A model generated the notes under the pieces. The model had not been told where the DNA came from, did not search any database, and worked only from the letters and a program-made list of their open reading frames with translations. A DNA stretch of 11,807 nucleotides, from the NCBI GenBank assembly GCA_038215095.1, contig JBBQRG010000083.1, forward strand, positions 1 to 11,807, written 5' to 3'. Shown here in pieces: positions 1 through 6,992 of the stretch. The translations under genes were made by a program, and so were the position numbers. The DNA is from DATACN01 sp038215095. GTDB taxonomy: Bacteria; Actinomycetota; Thermoleophilia; Solirubrobacterales; Thermoleophilaceae. How positions within the stretch are numbered: the first letter of the stretch is position 1; each line of letters opens with the position of its first letter.

Positions 1-430
1 GCGCCGCGCGGGCGACCCAGCGCCAGCGCGGCGCGGGCAGCCGGCCGTTCGGGAACAACAGCAGCAGGAAGATGATCGTGCTGAGGCTCGGAACGAAGGT
101 CATGCTGTCCAGCCAGGCCGCGAAGTTGCCGCCGGGCAGACCTCGCTCAGTGGCGTAGACGCTCCAGGCCGATGACGCCGCGCCCAGGGCATTGCCCAGC
201 CCAGCGGCGCAGAAGAGCCAGCCCACGAGGTGCCTCGGTCGCCGCGACACGATCAGGGCACCGACGAGCGGGAACGTGAGCGCGATGAGGCCCGTGTCGA
301 AGTATGAGTTGCCCGCAATCGTGTGCAGTGACTCGTGGGCCAGGCTCAACATGACCACGGCGCTCGTAACCAATACGACCGACAGAACCCACGTGAGCCA
401 GCCCAGCCGGGCTTCGGTGCGCGCGGTCAC
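1..430 (-). CDS. Tandem-array membrane protein, copy 7 (N-terminal part, runs off the left edge)
   Basis: This is a partial gene of 143 visible residues, open to the window edge without a stop. It starts with GTG at 430, inside a 4-bp GTGA overlap with the stop of copy 6. A strong GGGGAGGT Shine-Dalgarno lies 5 nt upstream and supports this start. The visible part has a short N-terminal tail and hydrophobic segments at about residues 11-30, 45-62, 70-90 and 105-126. Family motifs are P-L-V-G-A-L-I-V-S-R (54-63), a variant V-G-W box where most copies have N-P-I-G-W, L-P-G-G (98-101), L-F-P-N-G-R (125-130) and P-R-W-R-W-V (134-139). By eye its N-terminus is closest to the copy at 5118-6326 (shared T-F-P-L-V-G-A-L-I-V-S-R and P-S-L-S). 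The C-terminal signature block would lie outside the window. The function is unknown; a membrane receptor-like module is inferred from its siblings. Confidence 0.85.
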   Translation of the reverse strand, partial: MTARTEARLGWLTWVLSVVLVTSAVVMLSLAHESLHTIAGNSYFDTGLIALTFPLVGALIVSRRPRHLVGWLFCAAGLGNALGAASSAWSVYATERGLPGGNFAAWLDSMTFVPSLSTIIFLLLLFPNGRLPAPRWRWVARAA

Positions 431-1632
431 CGGCCACCTCCCCGCAGCCAGAGCGACACGTGCGCCGGCTGCATCGTCTCCCTGACGACGGCGCGCAGCT
501 CGCCCCCGAGCGCGTCGAGGTCGACCTGGTCGCGCAGCCGGGCGCTGAACTGCTCCAGCGTGCGCGCCGCGTCGTACTTGCGGCGGTAGAAGCGGCGATC
601 GACCACGGCCTGGATGCGCGAGCGCGCCGGGCGGAACAGCGCCGCCACACCGAGCGTCGACACCGCCACCGCCAGGCTCGAGTCCGACGTCACGGAGTTC
701 AGGGCGAGCTGCAGCAGCAGCACGCTGCCCACGTAGACGGCGCCGAGCGTCGCGGTCAGCAACGCATAGACCAGCGTGCGGTTGATCACCACGTCGATGT
801 CGTACAGGCGGCGGCGCAGCATCGCCTCGCCCGCAAACACCGGCACCGACGACAGCGCGAGCAGCACCGGCACGTTGCCGGCGGTGTGGTAGCCGAGCAG
901 GAACAGCACCGACGAGACGAGCATCGCCAGCGCGAACAGGACACCCGACATGGCGAGCCACTTCAGCTGGAGCCGCGTCGCGCCGCGCGAGCGGCGGAAG
1001 CGGACCACCAGCGAGGCGACCGCGCCCAGTACCGCCAGCAGCACCGCCCAGAAGCCGAGCAGGATCAGCACCGCCAGAAACGCCTTGGCAGCGGGGATCC
1101 CAACCGGGTTGACGACCTTCTCGAACGGCGCGGTGTTCAGCGGGCCGGGATGGAACCACTGGCCGACCGTGATCGCCGCCATGCCGAAAACGGCAAGCCA
1201 GGCGAAGGGGCGCCAGCGCCGCGAGAGCGGGCGGCCATCGGGGAACAACATGAAGAAGAGAGGGCCGAGCAGGACCAGCGCGACCGGGAAGAGCCAGGTG
1301 GCGAACCACGCCGCGACGTCTCCGCCCGGCAGCGACCCCGGGTCGGTCCTCAGCGCGTAGAGCGCGTACCCCTGTGACACGCCGGTGAGCGGGAGCACCA
1401 GTCCGGCGGCGCAGAAGATCCAGCCGATCGGATTGCGCGGCTGGCGCGCGACCACGAGCGCCCCGACGGTCGGCGTCACGACGCCGGGAATGAGCGCGAG
1501 CACGTCGAACCCGACGCCGTCGTTCCCCGGCGTCGAGCGGTTCACGACGGACAGCGCGATCAGCACGATCCCGAGCAGCAGAACCACGACCCAGTTGGCC
1601 CACGCGATGCGCCTGGCGAGCTGAGCGCTCAT
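427..1632 (-). CDS. Tandem-array polytopic membrane protein, copy 6 (401 aa)
   Basis: The 401-aa protein starts with ATG at 1632, inside an ATGA overlap with the upstream copy's stop; GGGAG lies 4 nt before it. Hydrophobic segments sit at about residues 12-31, 43-62, 70-92, 108-131, 141-159, 185-211, 225-247, 250-271, 287-310 and 319-336, suggesting roughly ten membrane passes. Motifs in order are R-Q-P-R-N-P-I-G-W (63-71), L-F-P-D-G-R (129-134), N-P-V-G (175-178), a basic loop R-F-R-R-S-R-G ending L-Q-L-K-W (211-225) and R-L-Y-D-I-D-V-V-I-N-R-T (275-286). A cytosolic-looking amphipathic C-terminus follows, containing V-D-R-R-F-Y-R-R-K-Y-D-A-A-R-T-L and ending M-Q-P-A-H-V-S-L-W-L-R. Such modules are known to me as input halves of actinobacterial sensor kinases, but no transmitter domain is present. 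The variable loop N-S-V-T-S-D-S-S matches copy 1 most closely. Function unknown. Confidence 0.9.
   Translation of the reverse strand: MSAQLARRIAWANWVVVLLLGIVLIALSVVNRSTPGNDGVGFDVLALIPGVVTPTVGALVVARQPRNPIGWIFCAAGLVLPLTGVSQGYALYALRTDPGSLPGGDVAAWFATWLFPVALVLLGPLFFMLFPDGRPLSRRWRPFAWLAVFGMAAITVGQWFHPGPLNTAPFEKVVNPVGIPAAKAFLAVLILLGFWAVLLAVLGAVASLVVRFRRSRGATRLQLKWLAMSGVLFALAMLVSSVLFLLGYHTAGNVPVLLALSSVPVFAGEAMLRRRLYDIDVVINRTLVYALLTATLGAVYVGSVLLLQLALNSVTSDSSLAVAVSTLGVAALFRPARSRIQAVVDRRFYRRKYDAARTLEQFSARLRDQVDLDALGGELRAVVRETMQPAHVSLWLRGGGR
436..443 (-). promoter_or_regulatory. Strong Shine-Dalgarno for the GTG-started copy 7
   Basis: On the minus strand this reads GGGGAGGT, 5 nt before the GTG at 428-430. 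It lies within the last codons of the preceding gene, encoding its G-G-G tail. It fixes the start of a gene that would otherwise look like an open frame without a clear beginning. Confidence 0.7.
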
Positions 1633-2774
1633 CGCACTCCCGGCCCTCGCAGCCACAGCGAAACGTGCGCCGGCTGCATCGTCTCCGCGACCACACTGCG
1701 CAGCTCGCCTCCCAGCGCGTCGAGATCCACCTGCTCCCGCATGCGCGCGGCGAAGCCCTCCAGCGTGCGCGCCGCGTCGTACTTGCTGCGATAGAAGCGG
1801 CGGTCCACCACGCCCTGGATCCGCGCCCGGGCCGGGCGGAACAGCGCGGCCACCGCCAGCGTCGAGACGGCCACCGCCAGGCTCGAATTCGATGTGAGGG
1901 AATCGAAGGTCAGCTGCAGCAGCAGCACGCTGCCTACGTAGACGGCCGCGAGGGTGGCGGTGAGCGAGCCGTAGACGAGCGTGCGGTTCACGACGAGATC
2001 GATGTCGTAGAGCCGGTACTTGAGGATCGCGACGGCGGCGGAGATGGGGATCAACGGGAGAAGCAGCACGCCGTAGGCGTCGCCCGTCACCACGAGCAGG
2101 ACAGGGAAGGCGAACAGCAGGAAGGCGATCGGAATCACGAACCACTTGATCTGCTCGCGCTCCGCCCCGTGCGAGCGGCGCAGGCGCAGCACCAGCGAGA
2201 CGCCGGCGGCCAGCAGGATCAGGAGGGTGAGCGGCAGCAGCACGCCCCAGAGCGCGTCGGCGACAGGGGTCAGCGCGTTGCGGAACACCGGGTCGGCGGT
2301 CGGGAACTCGTCCTTGACGAAGGACGACTCGAAGGGCGAGAACAGCAGCAGCACGACGCCATTCGCGACCGCGGCCCACGCCACCCAGCGCCAGCGCGGC
2401 GAGAGCAGCCGCCCGTTGGGGAACAGAAGGAAGCTCAGCACGAACAGCTCGAAGCTCGGATGCCAGACGTGCCCCGCGATCGCGACCGCGAGGTTTCCCG
2501 CCGGCAGCGAGCCAGGCGCGTCCACAACCGCGCGATAGGCGTACTGGTAGGCGGCGAAGTCGAGGGCGGCGCCGGCGCCGAAGGCCAGGAACAGCCATCC
2601 GATCGGGTTCTGCGGGCGCTGCCACGCGAGCAGCGCGCCGACCGGCAGGAATGGCGGAGCGATGATGAGCAGCCAGTCGGTGGTCCCCAGGCGCCCCGGA
2701 TTGAGCAGGATGCCGCCAAGGATCAGCGCGACGCCGAGGGCGAGGACGAATGAGATCCCGGTGGTCCGCTTCAT
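1629..2774 (-). CDS. Tandem-array polytopic membrane protein, copy 5 (381 aa)
   Basis: The start is the ATG at 2774, inside an ATGA overlap with the preceding stop. A longer in-frame start near 2801 exists but would run deeper into the neighbour. The 381-aa protein is the shortest full copy. It has N-terminal hydrophobic segments at about 8-24 and 34-51, Q-R-P-Q-N-P-I-G-W (52-60), L-F-P-N-G-R (117-122), P-R-W-R-W-V (126-131), a basic R-L-R-R-S-H-G loop near 187-193, and R-L-Y-D-I-D-L-V-V-N-R-T (254-265). The standard C-terminal block ends S-L-W-L-R-G-P-G-V-R. Two deviations stand out: the usual N-P-L-G box after the fifth hydrophobic segment is missing (the region reads F-P-T-A-D-P-V-F-R-N), and L-Q-L-K-W is changed to E-Q-I-K-W. 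The loop D-S-L-T-S-N-S-S resembles copy 2. No enzymatic or kinase domain is visible; function unknown. Confidence 0.9.
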   Translation of the reverse strand: MKRTTGISFVLALGVALILGGILLNPGRLGTTDWLLIIAPPFLPVGALLAWQRPQNPIGWLFLAFGAGAALDFAAYQYAYRAVVDAPGSLPAGNLAVAIAGHVWHPSFELFVLSFLLFPNGRLLSPRWRWVAWAAVANGVVLLLFSPFESSFVKDEFPTADPVFRNALTPVADALWGVLLPLTLLILLAAGVSLVLRLRRSHGAEREQIKWFVIPIAFLLFAFPVLLVVTGDAYGVLLLPLIPISAAVAILKYRLYDIDLVVNRTLVYGSLTATLAAVYVGSVLLLQLTFDSLTSNSSLAVAVSTLAVAALFRPARARIQGVVDRRFYRSKYDAARTLEGFAARMREQVDLDALGGELRSVVAETMQPAHVSLWLRGPGVR

Positions 2775-3946
2775 GGCGCGCCGGGCTCCCGGCGCAGCCA
2801 CAGCGAAACGTGGGCCGGCTGCATAGTGTCCGCCACGACCGCGCGCAGCTCGCTGCCGAGCGCGTCGAGATCCACCTGCTCGCGCAGCCGGGAGCTGAAG
2901 CCCTCCAGCGTCCGCGCGGCGTCATACCGGCGGCGATAGAAGCGCCGGTCAACGACCGCCTGGATCCGCCCCCGCGCCGGGCGGAACAGCGCCGCCACCC
3001 CGAGCGTGGACACCGCCACAGCGAGGCTCGAGCCCGAGGTGACTGGGCCGAGCGCCAACTGCAGCAGCAGCACGCTCCCCACGTAGACGAGTGCCAGCGT
3101 CGCCGTCAGCGAGCCGTAGACGAGCGTCCGGTTGATCACGACGTCGATGTCGTAGAGGTTGTGACGCAGGATCGCGATGCCGGCCGCCACCGGGACGCCC
3201 GCGATTGCGACGGTGAACGCGCTGCTGCGCAGCGTGTCGACGGCGTCCGACACGTCATCGACGAAGAAGGTCGGGAAGCCGATCAGGAAGACCGCGGCGA
3301 GCACCGCCCCCGCGTACACAACCCACTTGAGCTGCAGCCGCTCGAGGCCGCGGGCGCGCCGCAGGCGCGCGACCAGCGCAACCGCCGCGGCGCACGTGAA
3401 CACGAGGCACGCGAGCCAGGCGAGCACGTTGACAACGGTCAAGGGGATGCGGCTGCCGGGTATCCCGAGGGGGTTGCTGAACTTCTGGAACGGGGCTTCG
3501 AACGGACCCTCGCCGAAGGCATACGTGAGCCCGCCGGCCACGGCGGCGGCCACCAGACCGCGCAGCAGAAACCGCTCGCGCGGCGAGCTCACGCGACCGC
3601 TCGGGAAGAGCAGAATCACGCAGCCGAGCAGGCAGAAGGCGGGCACCTGCCCGACGCTCGCCACCAGCTCGAACGCCCTGCCGCCGGGGATCGAGCCCGG
3701 CTGGTCGATCAGCGCGTGCTTCGCGACCGCAGAGCCTGCCCAGGACATCGTGAGGGCGACGCCGGCGGCGCAAAACACCCAGCCGATCGGGTTGCCCCGG
3801 CGGGAGATCACGAGCGCTCCCACCAGTGGAAACGCAACGAGGGGAACCGTCACCACGAGCTCCCCGAGTGGGATCAGAGCCAGGGCCACCAGCACGCTCA
3901 ACCCCGCCAACGACCAGGCCAGGCGGCTCTGGGCGCGCGGGCTCAC
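2771..3946 (-). CDS. Tandem-array polytopic membrane protein, copy 4 (391 aa)
   Basis: The GTG start at 3946 lies in a GTGA overlap with the previous stop. A GGGAGA Shine-Dalgarno (3954-3959) 7 nt upstream supports it over the much longer run-on frame. The 391-aa protein has the family layout: P-L-V-G-A-L-V-I-S-R and G-N-P-I-G-W (51-56), G-S-I-P-G-G (84-89), L-F-P-S-G-R (113-118), S-N-P-L-G-I-P (157-163), basic R-L-R-R-A-R-G followed by L-E-R-L-Q-L-K-W (194-208), and N-L-Y-D-I-D-V-V-I-N-R-T (253-264). The C-terminal block ends S-L-W-L-R-R-E-P-G-A-P. It is richer in cysteine than its siblings, with five in predicted membrane segments (C59, C105, C109, C180, C185). The loop G-P-V-T-S-G-S-S pairs it with copy 3. 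Function unknown; receptor-like membrane module by family resemblance. Confidence 0.9.
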   Translation of the reverse strand: MSPRAQSRLAWSLAGLSVLVALALIPLGELVVTVPLVAFPLVGALVISRRGNPIGWVFCAAGVALTMSWAGSAVAKHALIDQPGSIPGGRAFELVASVGQVPAFCLLGCVILLFPSGRVSSPRERFLLRGLVAAAVAGGLTYAFGEGPFEAPFQKFSNPLGIPGSRIPLTVVNVLAWLACLVFTCAAAVALVARLRRARGLERLQLKWVVYAGAVLAAVFLIGFPTFFVDDVSDAVDTLRSSAFTVAIAGVPVAAGIAILRHNLYDIDVVINRTLVYGSLTATLALVYVGSVLLLQLALGPVTSGSSLAVAVSTLGVAALFRPARGRIQAVVDRRFYRRRYDAARTLEGFSSRLREQVDLDALGSELRAVVADTMQPAHVSLWLRREPGAP

Positions 3947-5121
3947 CCGCCCGTCTCCCGCAGCCATAGCGATACGTGCGCGGGCTGCATCGTCTCGCGC
4001 ACGACGGTTCGCAGCTCGCCGCCGAGCGCCTCGAGGTCGACCTGCTCGCGCAGGCGCGCGCTGAAGCGCTCCAGCGTCCGCGTGGCGTCGTACTTGCGCC
4101 GGTAGAAGCGGCGGTCCACGGCGCCCTGGATTCGCGCGCGGGCCGGGCGAAACAGCGCCGCGACGCCGAGCGTCGACACGGCCACCGCCAGACTCGAGCC
4201 GGATGTGATCGGGCCGAGGGCGAGCTGCAGCAACAGCACGGTCCCGATGTAGGCCACTGCGAGCGTCGCCGTCAGCGAGCCGTAGACGAGCGTGCGGTTG
4301 ATGACCACATCGATCTCGTACAGGCGGTAGCGCAGGACCGCGACGCCCGTGGCCAGCGGGATGCCGACCGCGACCATGGCGAGCGCCGTGAACCAGCCGA
4401 CCGGGCCGCCGATCTGAACCCACGCCGAGTTCTCGCCCATCGACGTGGTCACGCTTGCGAACGCGATGCCGGCCACCAGCACCGCCCCCACGTACGCGAA
4501 CCACTTCAGCTGCAGCCGCTCGATGCCGCGGGAGCGGCGCAGCCGTATGACGATCGCCGCGCCCGCGCCGACCACCCCGATCCCCTGGAGCACGGAGCCC
4601 ACGACGTCGAGCCCGGACAGCGCGGCGTGGGCGCCGTCGATCCCGAGCGGGTTGGTGACCCCGCCCGCGCCCGGCGAGTCGATCGCTCCCGGCCGGAGGC
4701 CCGCTGCCAGCGTGCCCGCCGCGGCCGCCAGCGCCACCCAGCGCCAGCGCGGTGATGGCAGCCGGCCGTCCGGGAACAGCAGCGGCAGGGCGAGCGCCAC
4801 CAGCGCCCAGAGCCACACGTTCCAGATGAGCGAGTTCAGCAGGCCGGACAGCTGGAGCACGAGCGTGGAGTCGCCGGCCGCCGCGCCCTTCAGATAGCTG
4901 TCGGTCGCGCTCGTGAGCGCCAGCAGGATCCCCGTGGCCGCGATCACCCAGCTCACCGCGTTGTCGGGTCGGCGCGCCGTGAGCACCCGACCCACCGCGA
5001 GGTAGGCGAGCGCGGCGGCCAGCGGCAGGGCCTCGTCGAGCGGGCCGCGGCCGGACACGATCAGCCCCGCGGCCACCACCGCCACGGCGACCCCGACCCA
5101 GAACGCGACGGCGCCCTTCAC
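3943..5121 (-). CDS. Tandem-array polytopic membrane protein, copy 3 (392 aa)
   Basis: The GTG start at 5121 lies in a GTGA overlap with the stop of copy 2; only a G-rich stretch serves as a possible ribosome site. The 392-aa protein begins with a hydrophobic segment almost at residue 1 (about 4-23), so it lacks the longer N-terminal tail of copies 1 and 2. Motifs are R-R-P-D-N-A-V-S-W (50-58; the usual N-P-I-G-W is altered), L-F-P-D-G-R (115-120), P-R-W-R-W-V (124-129), N-P-L-G (157-160), R-L-R-R-S-R-G then L-Q-L-K-W (193-207), and R-L-Y-E-I-D-V-V-I-N-R-T (266-277). The C-terminal block has V-D-R-R-F-Y-R-R-K-Y-D-A-T (335-347) and ends S-L-W-L-R-E-T-G-G. The G-P-I-T-S-G-S-S loop makes copy 4 its nearest sibling. 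No catalytic domain is seen. Function unknown. Confidence 0.9.
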   Translation of the reverse strand: MKGAVAFWVGVAVAVVAAGLIVSGRGPLDEALPLAAALAYLAVGRVLTARRPDNAVSWVIAATGILLALTSATDSYLKGAAAGDSTLVLQLSGLLNSLIWNVWLWALVALALPLLFPDGRLPSPRWRWVALAAAAGTLAAGLRPGAIDSPGAGGVTNPLGIDGAHAALSGLDVVGSVLQGIGVVGAGAAIVIRLRRSRGIERLQLKWFAYVGAVLVAGIAFASVTTSMGENSAWVQIGGPVGWFTALAMVAVGIPLATGVAVLRYRLYEIDVVINRTLVYGSLTATLAVAYIGTVLLLQLALGPITSGSSLAVAVSTLGVAALFRPARARIQGAVDRRFYRRKYDATRTLERFSARLREQVDLEALGGELRTVVRETMQPAHVSLWLRETGG

Positions 5122-6326
5122 CGGGCCCGCCCCGGCGTCCGCAGCCACAGCGACACGTGCGCCGGCTGCATCGTCTCCGACACGACCCTGCGCAGCTCGT
5201 CGCCGAGAGCGTCTAGGTCCACCTGCTCGCGTAGCCGCGCGCTGAAGCTCTGGAGCGTGCGGGCGGCGTCGTACTTGCGGCGGTAGAAGCGCCGGTCCAC
5301 GACCGCCTGGATGCGCCCCCGGACCGGCCTGAACAGCGCCGCCACGCCGAGCGTGGACACCGCCACCGCCAGGCTCGAGTTCGACGTGACCGAGTCGAGC
5401 GCAAGCTGAAGCAGCAGCACGCTGCCCAGGTACAGGCCGGCCAGCGTGGCCGTCAGCGCACCGTAGACAAGGGTGCGGTTGATCACCACGTCGATGTCGT
5501 AGAGGCGGTGGCGCAGCATGGCCACGCCGGTGGCGATGGCGAGCGCGGGGCCGATCAGCACCGCCTGGATCGCCCCCAGCAGCAAGCCGCTGGGCACGTT
5601 GATCGTGGCCAACATCAACACGATCAGGCCGGCCGAGTACGTGAACAACTTGAGCTGGAGCCGCTCGCGGCCGTGCGAGCGCCGGTAGCGCAGCACCAGC
5701 GCCACGAGGCCGGCCACCATCGAGCCGAGGACCAGCGCTGCCCCGAGCAGCACCAGCAGCTCCAGCGGCGTCTTCAGCGCCTGGATGCCCAGCGGGTTGT
5801 CGACCTTCACACCATCCTGCGGAATAAGCGAATGAGGGTGGAAGGCCACGGCCACCGTCGTCACCCCGATCCCGATCCACGCCAGCCGCGGGACCCAGCG
5901 CCAGCGCGCCGACGGAAGCGTGCCCGAGGGGAAAAGCAGAATCAGGAACACGATCAGGCTGAGCGAAGGGATCCAACCGATGCTCCCGAGCCATGCCCCC
6001 AGCTGGCCGCCGGGGAGCCGCGGCGATGTCTGGAGAGCATGGACGGAGTAGCTCGTGGCGAGCTCAGTCAGCCCCTCGGCCGTCCCAGCCACGCAGAAGA
6101 GCCAACCGACCGGGTTGTCGGGCTGGCGCGACACGATCAGCGCGCCCACCAGCGGGAAGGTCGTCGCGACCAGCGCGTCGCCGAGGTGCGAGCCGTCGGC
6201 TATGAGGTCCCGAGCGCTGAAGTCGTTCAAGACCCAGAGCACCACCGACGCGGCCACCAGCACGAGCGACATAACGCACAGCGTCCGGGCCAGCCTGGCG
6301 GCCCGCCCCGTGCCGCGCGTCCTCAT
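5118..6326 (-). CDS. Tandem-array polytopic membrane protein, copy 2 (402 aa)
   Basis: The ATG start at 6326 lies in an ATGA overlap with the stop of the SRPBCC gene, so the two are translationally coupled. The 402-aa protein has an arginine-rich N-terminal tail (residues 1-14, several R), consistent with a cytosolic N-terminus. Hydrophobic segments follow at about 15-33, 51-66, 72-92, 108-132, 145-161, 189-212, 224-242 and 247-270, plus two in the C-terminal block. Motifs are T-F-P-L-V-G-A-L-I-V-S-R-Q-P-D-N-P-V-G-W (56-75), L-F-P-S-G (131-135), R-W-R-W-V (141-145), N-P-L-G (177-180), R-Y-R-R-S-H-G-R-E-R-L-Q-L-K (213-226) and R-L-Y-D-I-D-V-V-I-N-R-T (274-285). The C-terminus ends S-L-W-L-R-T-P-G-R-A-R. 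Its N-terminal half resembles copy 7 most closely, which suggests the two share a more recent ancestor. No transmitter domain is present. Function unknown. Confidence 0.9.
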   Translation of the reverse strand: MRTRGTGRAARLARTLCVMSLVLVAASVVLWVLNDFSARDLIADGSHLGDALVATTFPLVGALIVSRQPDNPVGWLFCVAGTAEGLTELATSYSVHALQTSPRLPGGQLGAWLGSIGWIPSLSLIVFLILLFPSGTLPSARWRWVPRLAWIGIGVTTVAVAFHPHSLIPQDGVKVDNPLGIQALKTPLELLVLLGAALVLGSMVAGLVALVLRYRRSHGRERLQLKLFTYSAGLIVLMLATINVPSGLLLGAIQAVLIGPALAIATGVAMLRHRLYDIDVVINRTLVYGALTATLAGLYLGSVLLLQLALDSVTSNSSLAVAVSTLGVAALFRPVRGRIQAVVDRRFYRRKYDAARTLQSFSARLREQVDLDALGDELRRVVSETMQPAHVSLWLRTPGRAR

Positions 6327-6793
6327 GCGGCCGACTCTACGCCCGCCTGGTGTCCCTCGCCACCCATCTCGAGCAGCTCCTTCAGGCGCTCCGAGTCGGC
6401 CGCGAGCTGCCGCTTCACCATGCGGCCCACGATCGCGCCGGGCACCTTGATCCCGCGCGGGCCGGGCGTCTCGACGACCCAGGTGAAGAGCGTCACCCCG
6501 TCCAGGTCCTCGAGCTCGAAGGTGCCCTTGAACGGCACGAGGCCCTCGTCCTCCTCGATCGAGCTGCGCTCGCAGGGCTCGTGCTCGGTGCAGGTCCAGG
6601 TCGTCTCCATCTTGCGGCCCATGAAGCTCCTGATCTCGGTCACCTGGCTGCCCACCCGCAGGGGCCCCTTCGCCTCGCGGCGGATCTCGAGCAGCGACTC
6701 CTGCCAGAGCGGGAAGTTCTCGGGGTGGGAGATGAACTCGAACACCTCCTCGGCCGGCCGCTCGATCTCGATGCTGTGCTCGTAGCGCTTCAA
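6323..6793 (-). CDS. SRPBCC (START/polyketide-cyclase-like) family protein
   Basis: The 156-aa soluble protein has no signal peptide or membrane segment. It begins with the SRPBCC pattern: a strand Y-E-H-S-I-E-I-E-R-P-A-E-E-V-F-E-F-I-S-H-P-E-N-F (4-27), with P-A-E-E-V-F and a Trp shortly after (W30), then alternating beta strands and a long C-terminal helix (about 117-142, I-V-G-R-M-V-K-R-Q-L to L-K-E-L-L-E-M). This fold forms a hydrophobic pocket that binds lipids or other small ligands; the ligand here cannot be read from sequence. The start is TTG at 6793. An in-frame TGA six codons upstream leaves no longer option, and the next ATG lies deep inside the fold. It sits 37 bp after the end of copy 1 and overlaps copy 2 by 4 bp, so it belongs to the membrane-protein operon. 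A role in delivering or sensing a ligand for the array is inference only. Confidence 0.85.
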   Translation of the reverse strand: MKRYEHSIEIERPAEEVFEFISHPENFPLWQESLLEIRREAKGPLRVGSQVTEIRSFMGRKMETTWTCTEHEPCERSSIEEDEGLVPFKGTFELEDLDGVTLFTWVVETPGPRGIKVPGAIVGRMVKRQLAADSERLKELLEMGGEGHQAGVESAA

Positions 6794-6846
6794 CTCGACG
6801 CCAGCCCATCACGCGCGCGTCGGCGGTGCGTTACGGCTGGCGTAAC
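6794..6846. repeat. Inverted repeat GTTACG-N5-CGTAAC at the end of copy 1
   Basis: Positions 6830-6835 (GTTACG) and 6841-6846 (CGTAAC) form a perfect 6-bp inverted repeat with a 5-nt loop. It spans the TAA stop (6831-6833) of the original copy 1 reading frame. Positions 6829-6836 also spell CGTTACGG, the 8-mer found twice in the divergent promoter at 8077-8084 and 8105-8112. The rest of the 37-bp spacer (6794-6830) shows nothing else. It could be a weak transcript hairpin, a regulator site, or chance. Confidence 0.35.
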
Positions 6847-6992
6847 CACAGGGAGACGTGCCTCGGCTGCATGGTCTCCATGACGGCGGACCTCAGCTCG
6901 CCCGCGAGCGTGTCGAGGTCCACCTCCTCGCGCAGCCGGGCGGAGAACGCGTCGAGCGTTTTCGCGGCGTCATAGCGGCTGCGGTAGAAGCG
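6831..6992 (-). pseudogene. Out-of-frame C-terminal end of copy 1
   Basis: On the minus strand this frame reads R-R-F-Y-R-S-R-Y-D-A-A-K-T-L, then D-A-F-S-A-R-L-R-E-E-V-D-L-D-T-L, and ends Q-P-R-H-V-S-L-W-L-R-Q-P before a TAA. That is exactly the family C-terminus missing from the gene at 6970-8040. The frame is displaced because the plus strand has CCC at 6993-6995 where siblings have CC (GAC CGG CGC TTC in their mRNA sense). All 53 codons keep the family consensus without further damage, so either the mutation is very recent or it is a base-calling error in a short homopolymer. Removing one base would restore a 402-aa protein from 8040 to 6831, matching copies 2 (402) and 6 (401). Confidence 0.8.

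Noticed and set aside
427..2952. An 841-residue open frame that could be read as a fusion protein ending in copy 6
   Set aside because: The first ~440 residues are copy 5's coding sequence and the end of copy 4's read out of frame (Arg/Ala-rich, low complexity). The ATG at 1632 in an ATGA overlap gives the proper family N-terminus. The same holds for the long run-on frames upstream of copies 2, 3 and 4.
460..4105. Several long plus-strand open frames (for example 460-1377, 1665-2753, 2750-4105) opposite the array
   Set aside because: They are His/Arg/Gln-rich antisense shadows typical of very GC-rich genes. They recur opposite each copy at the same relative place and have no family resemblance.
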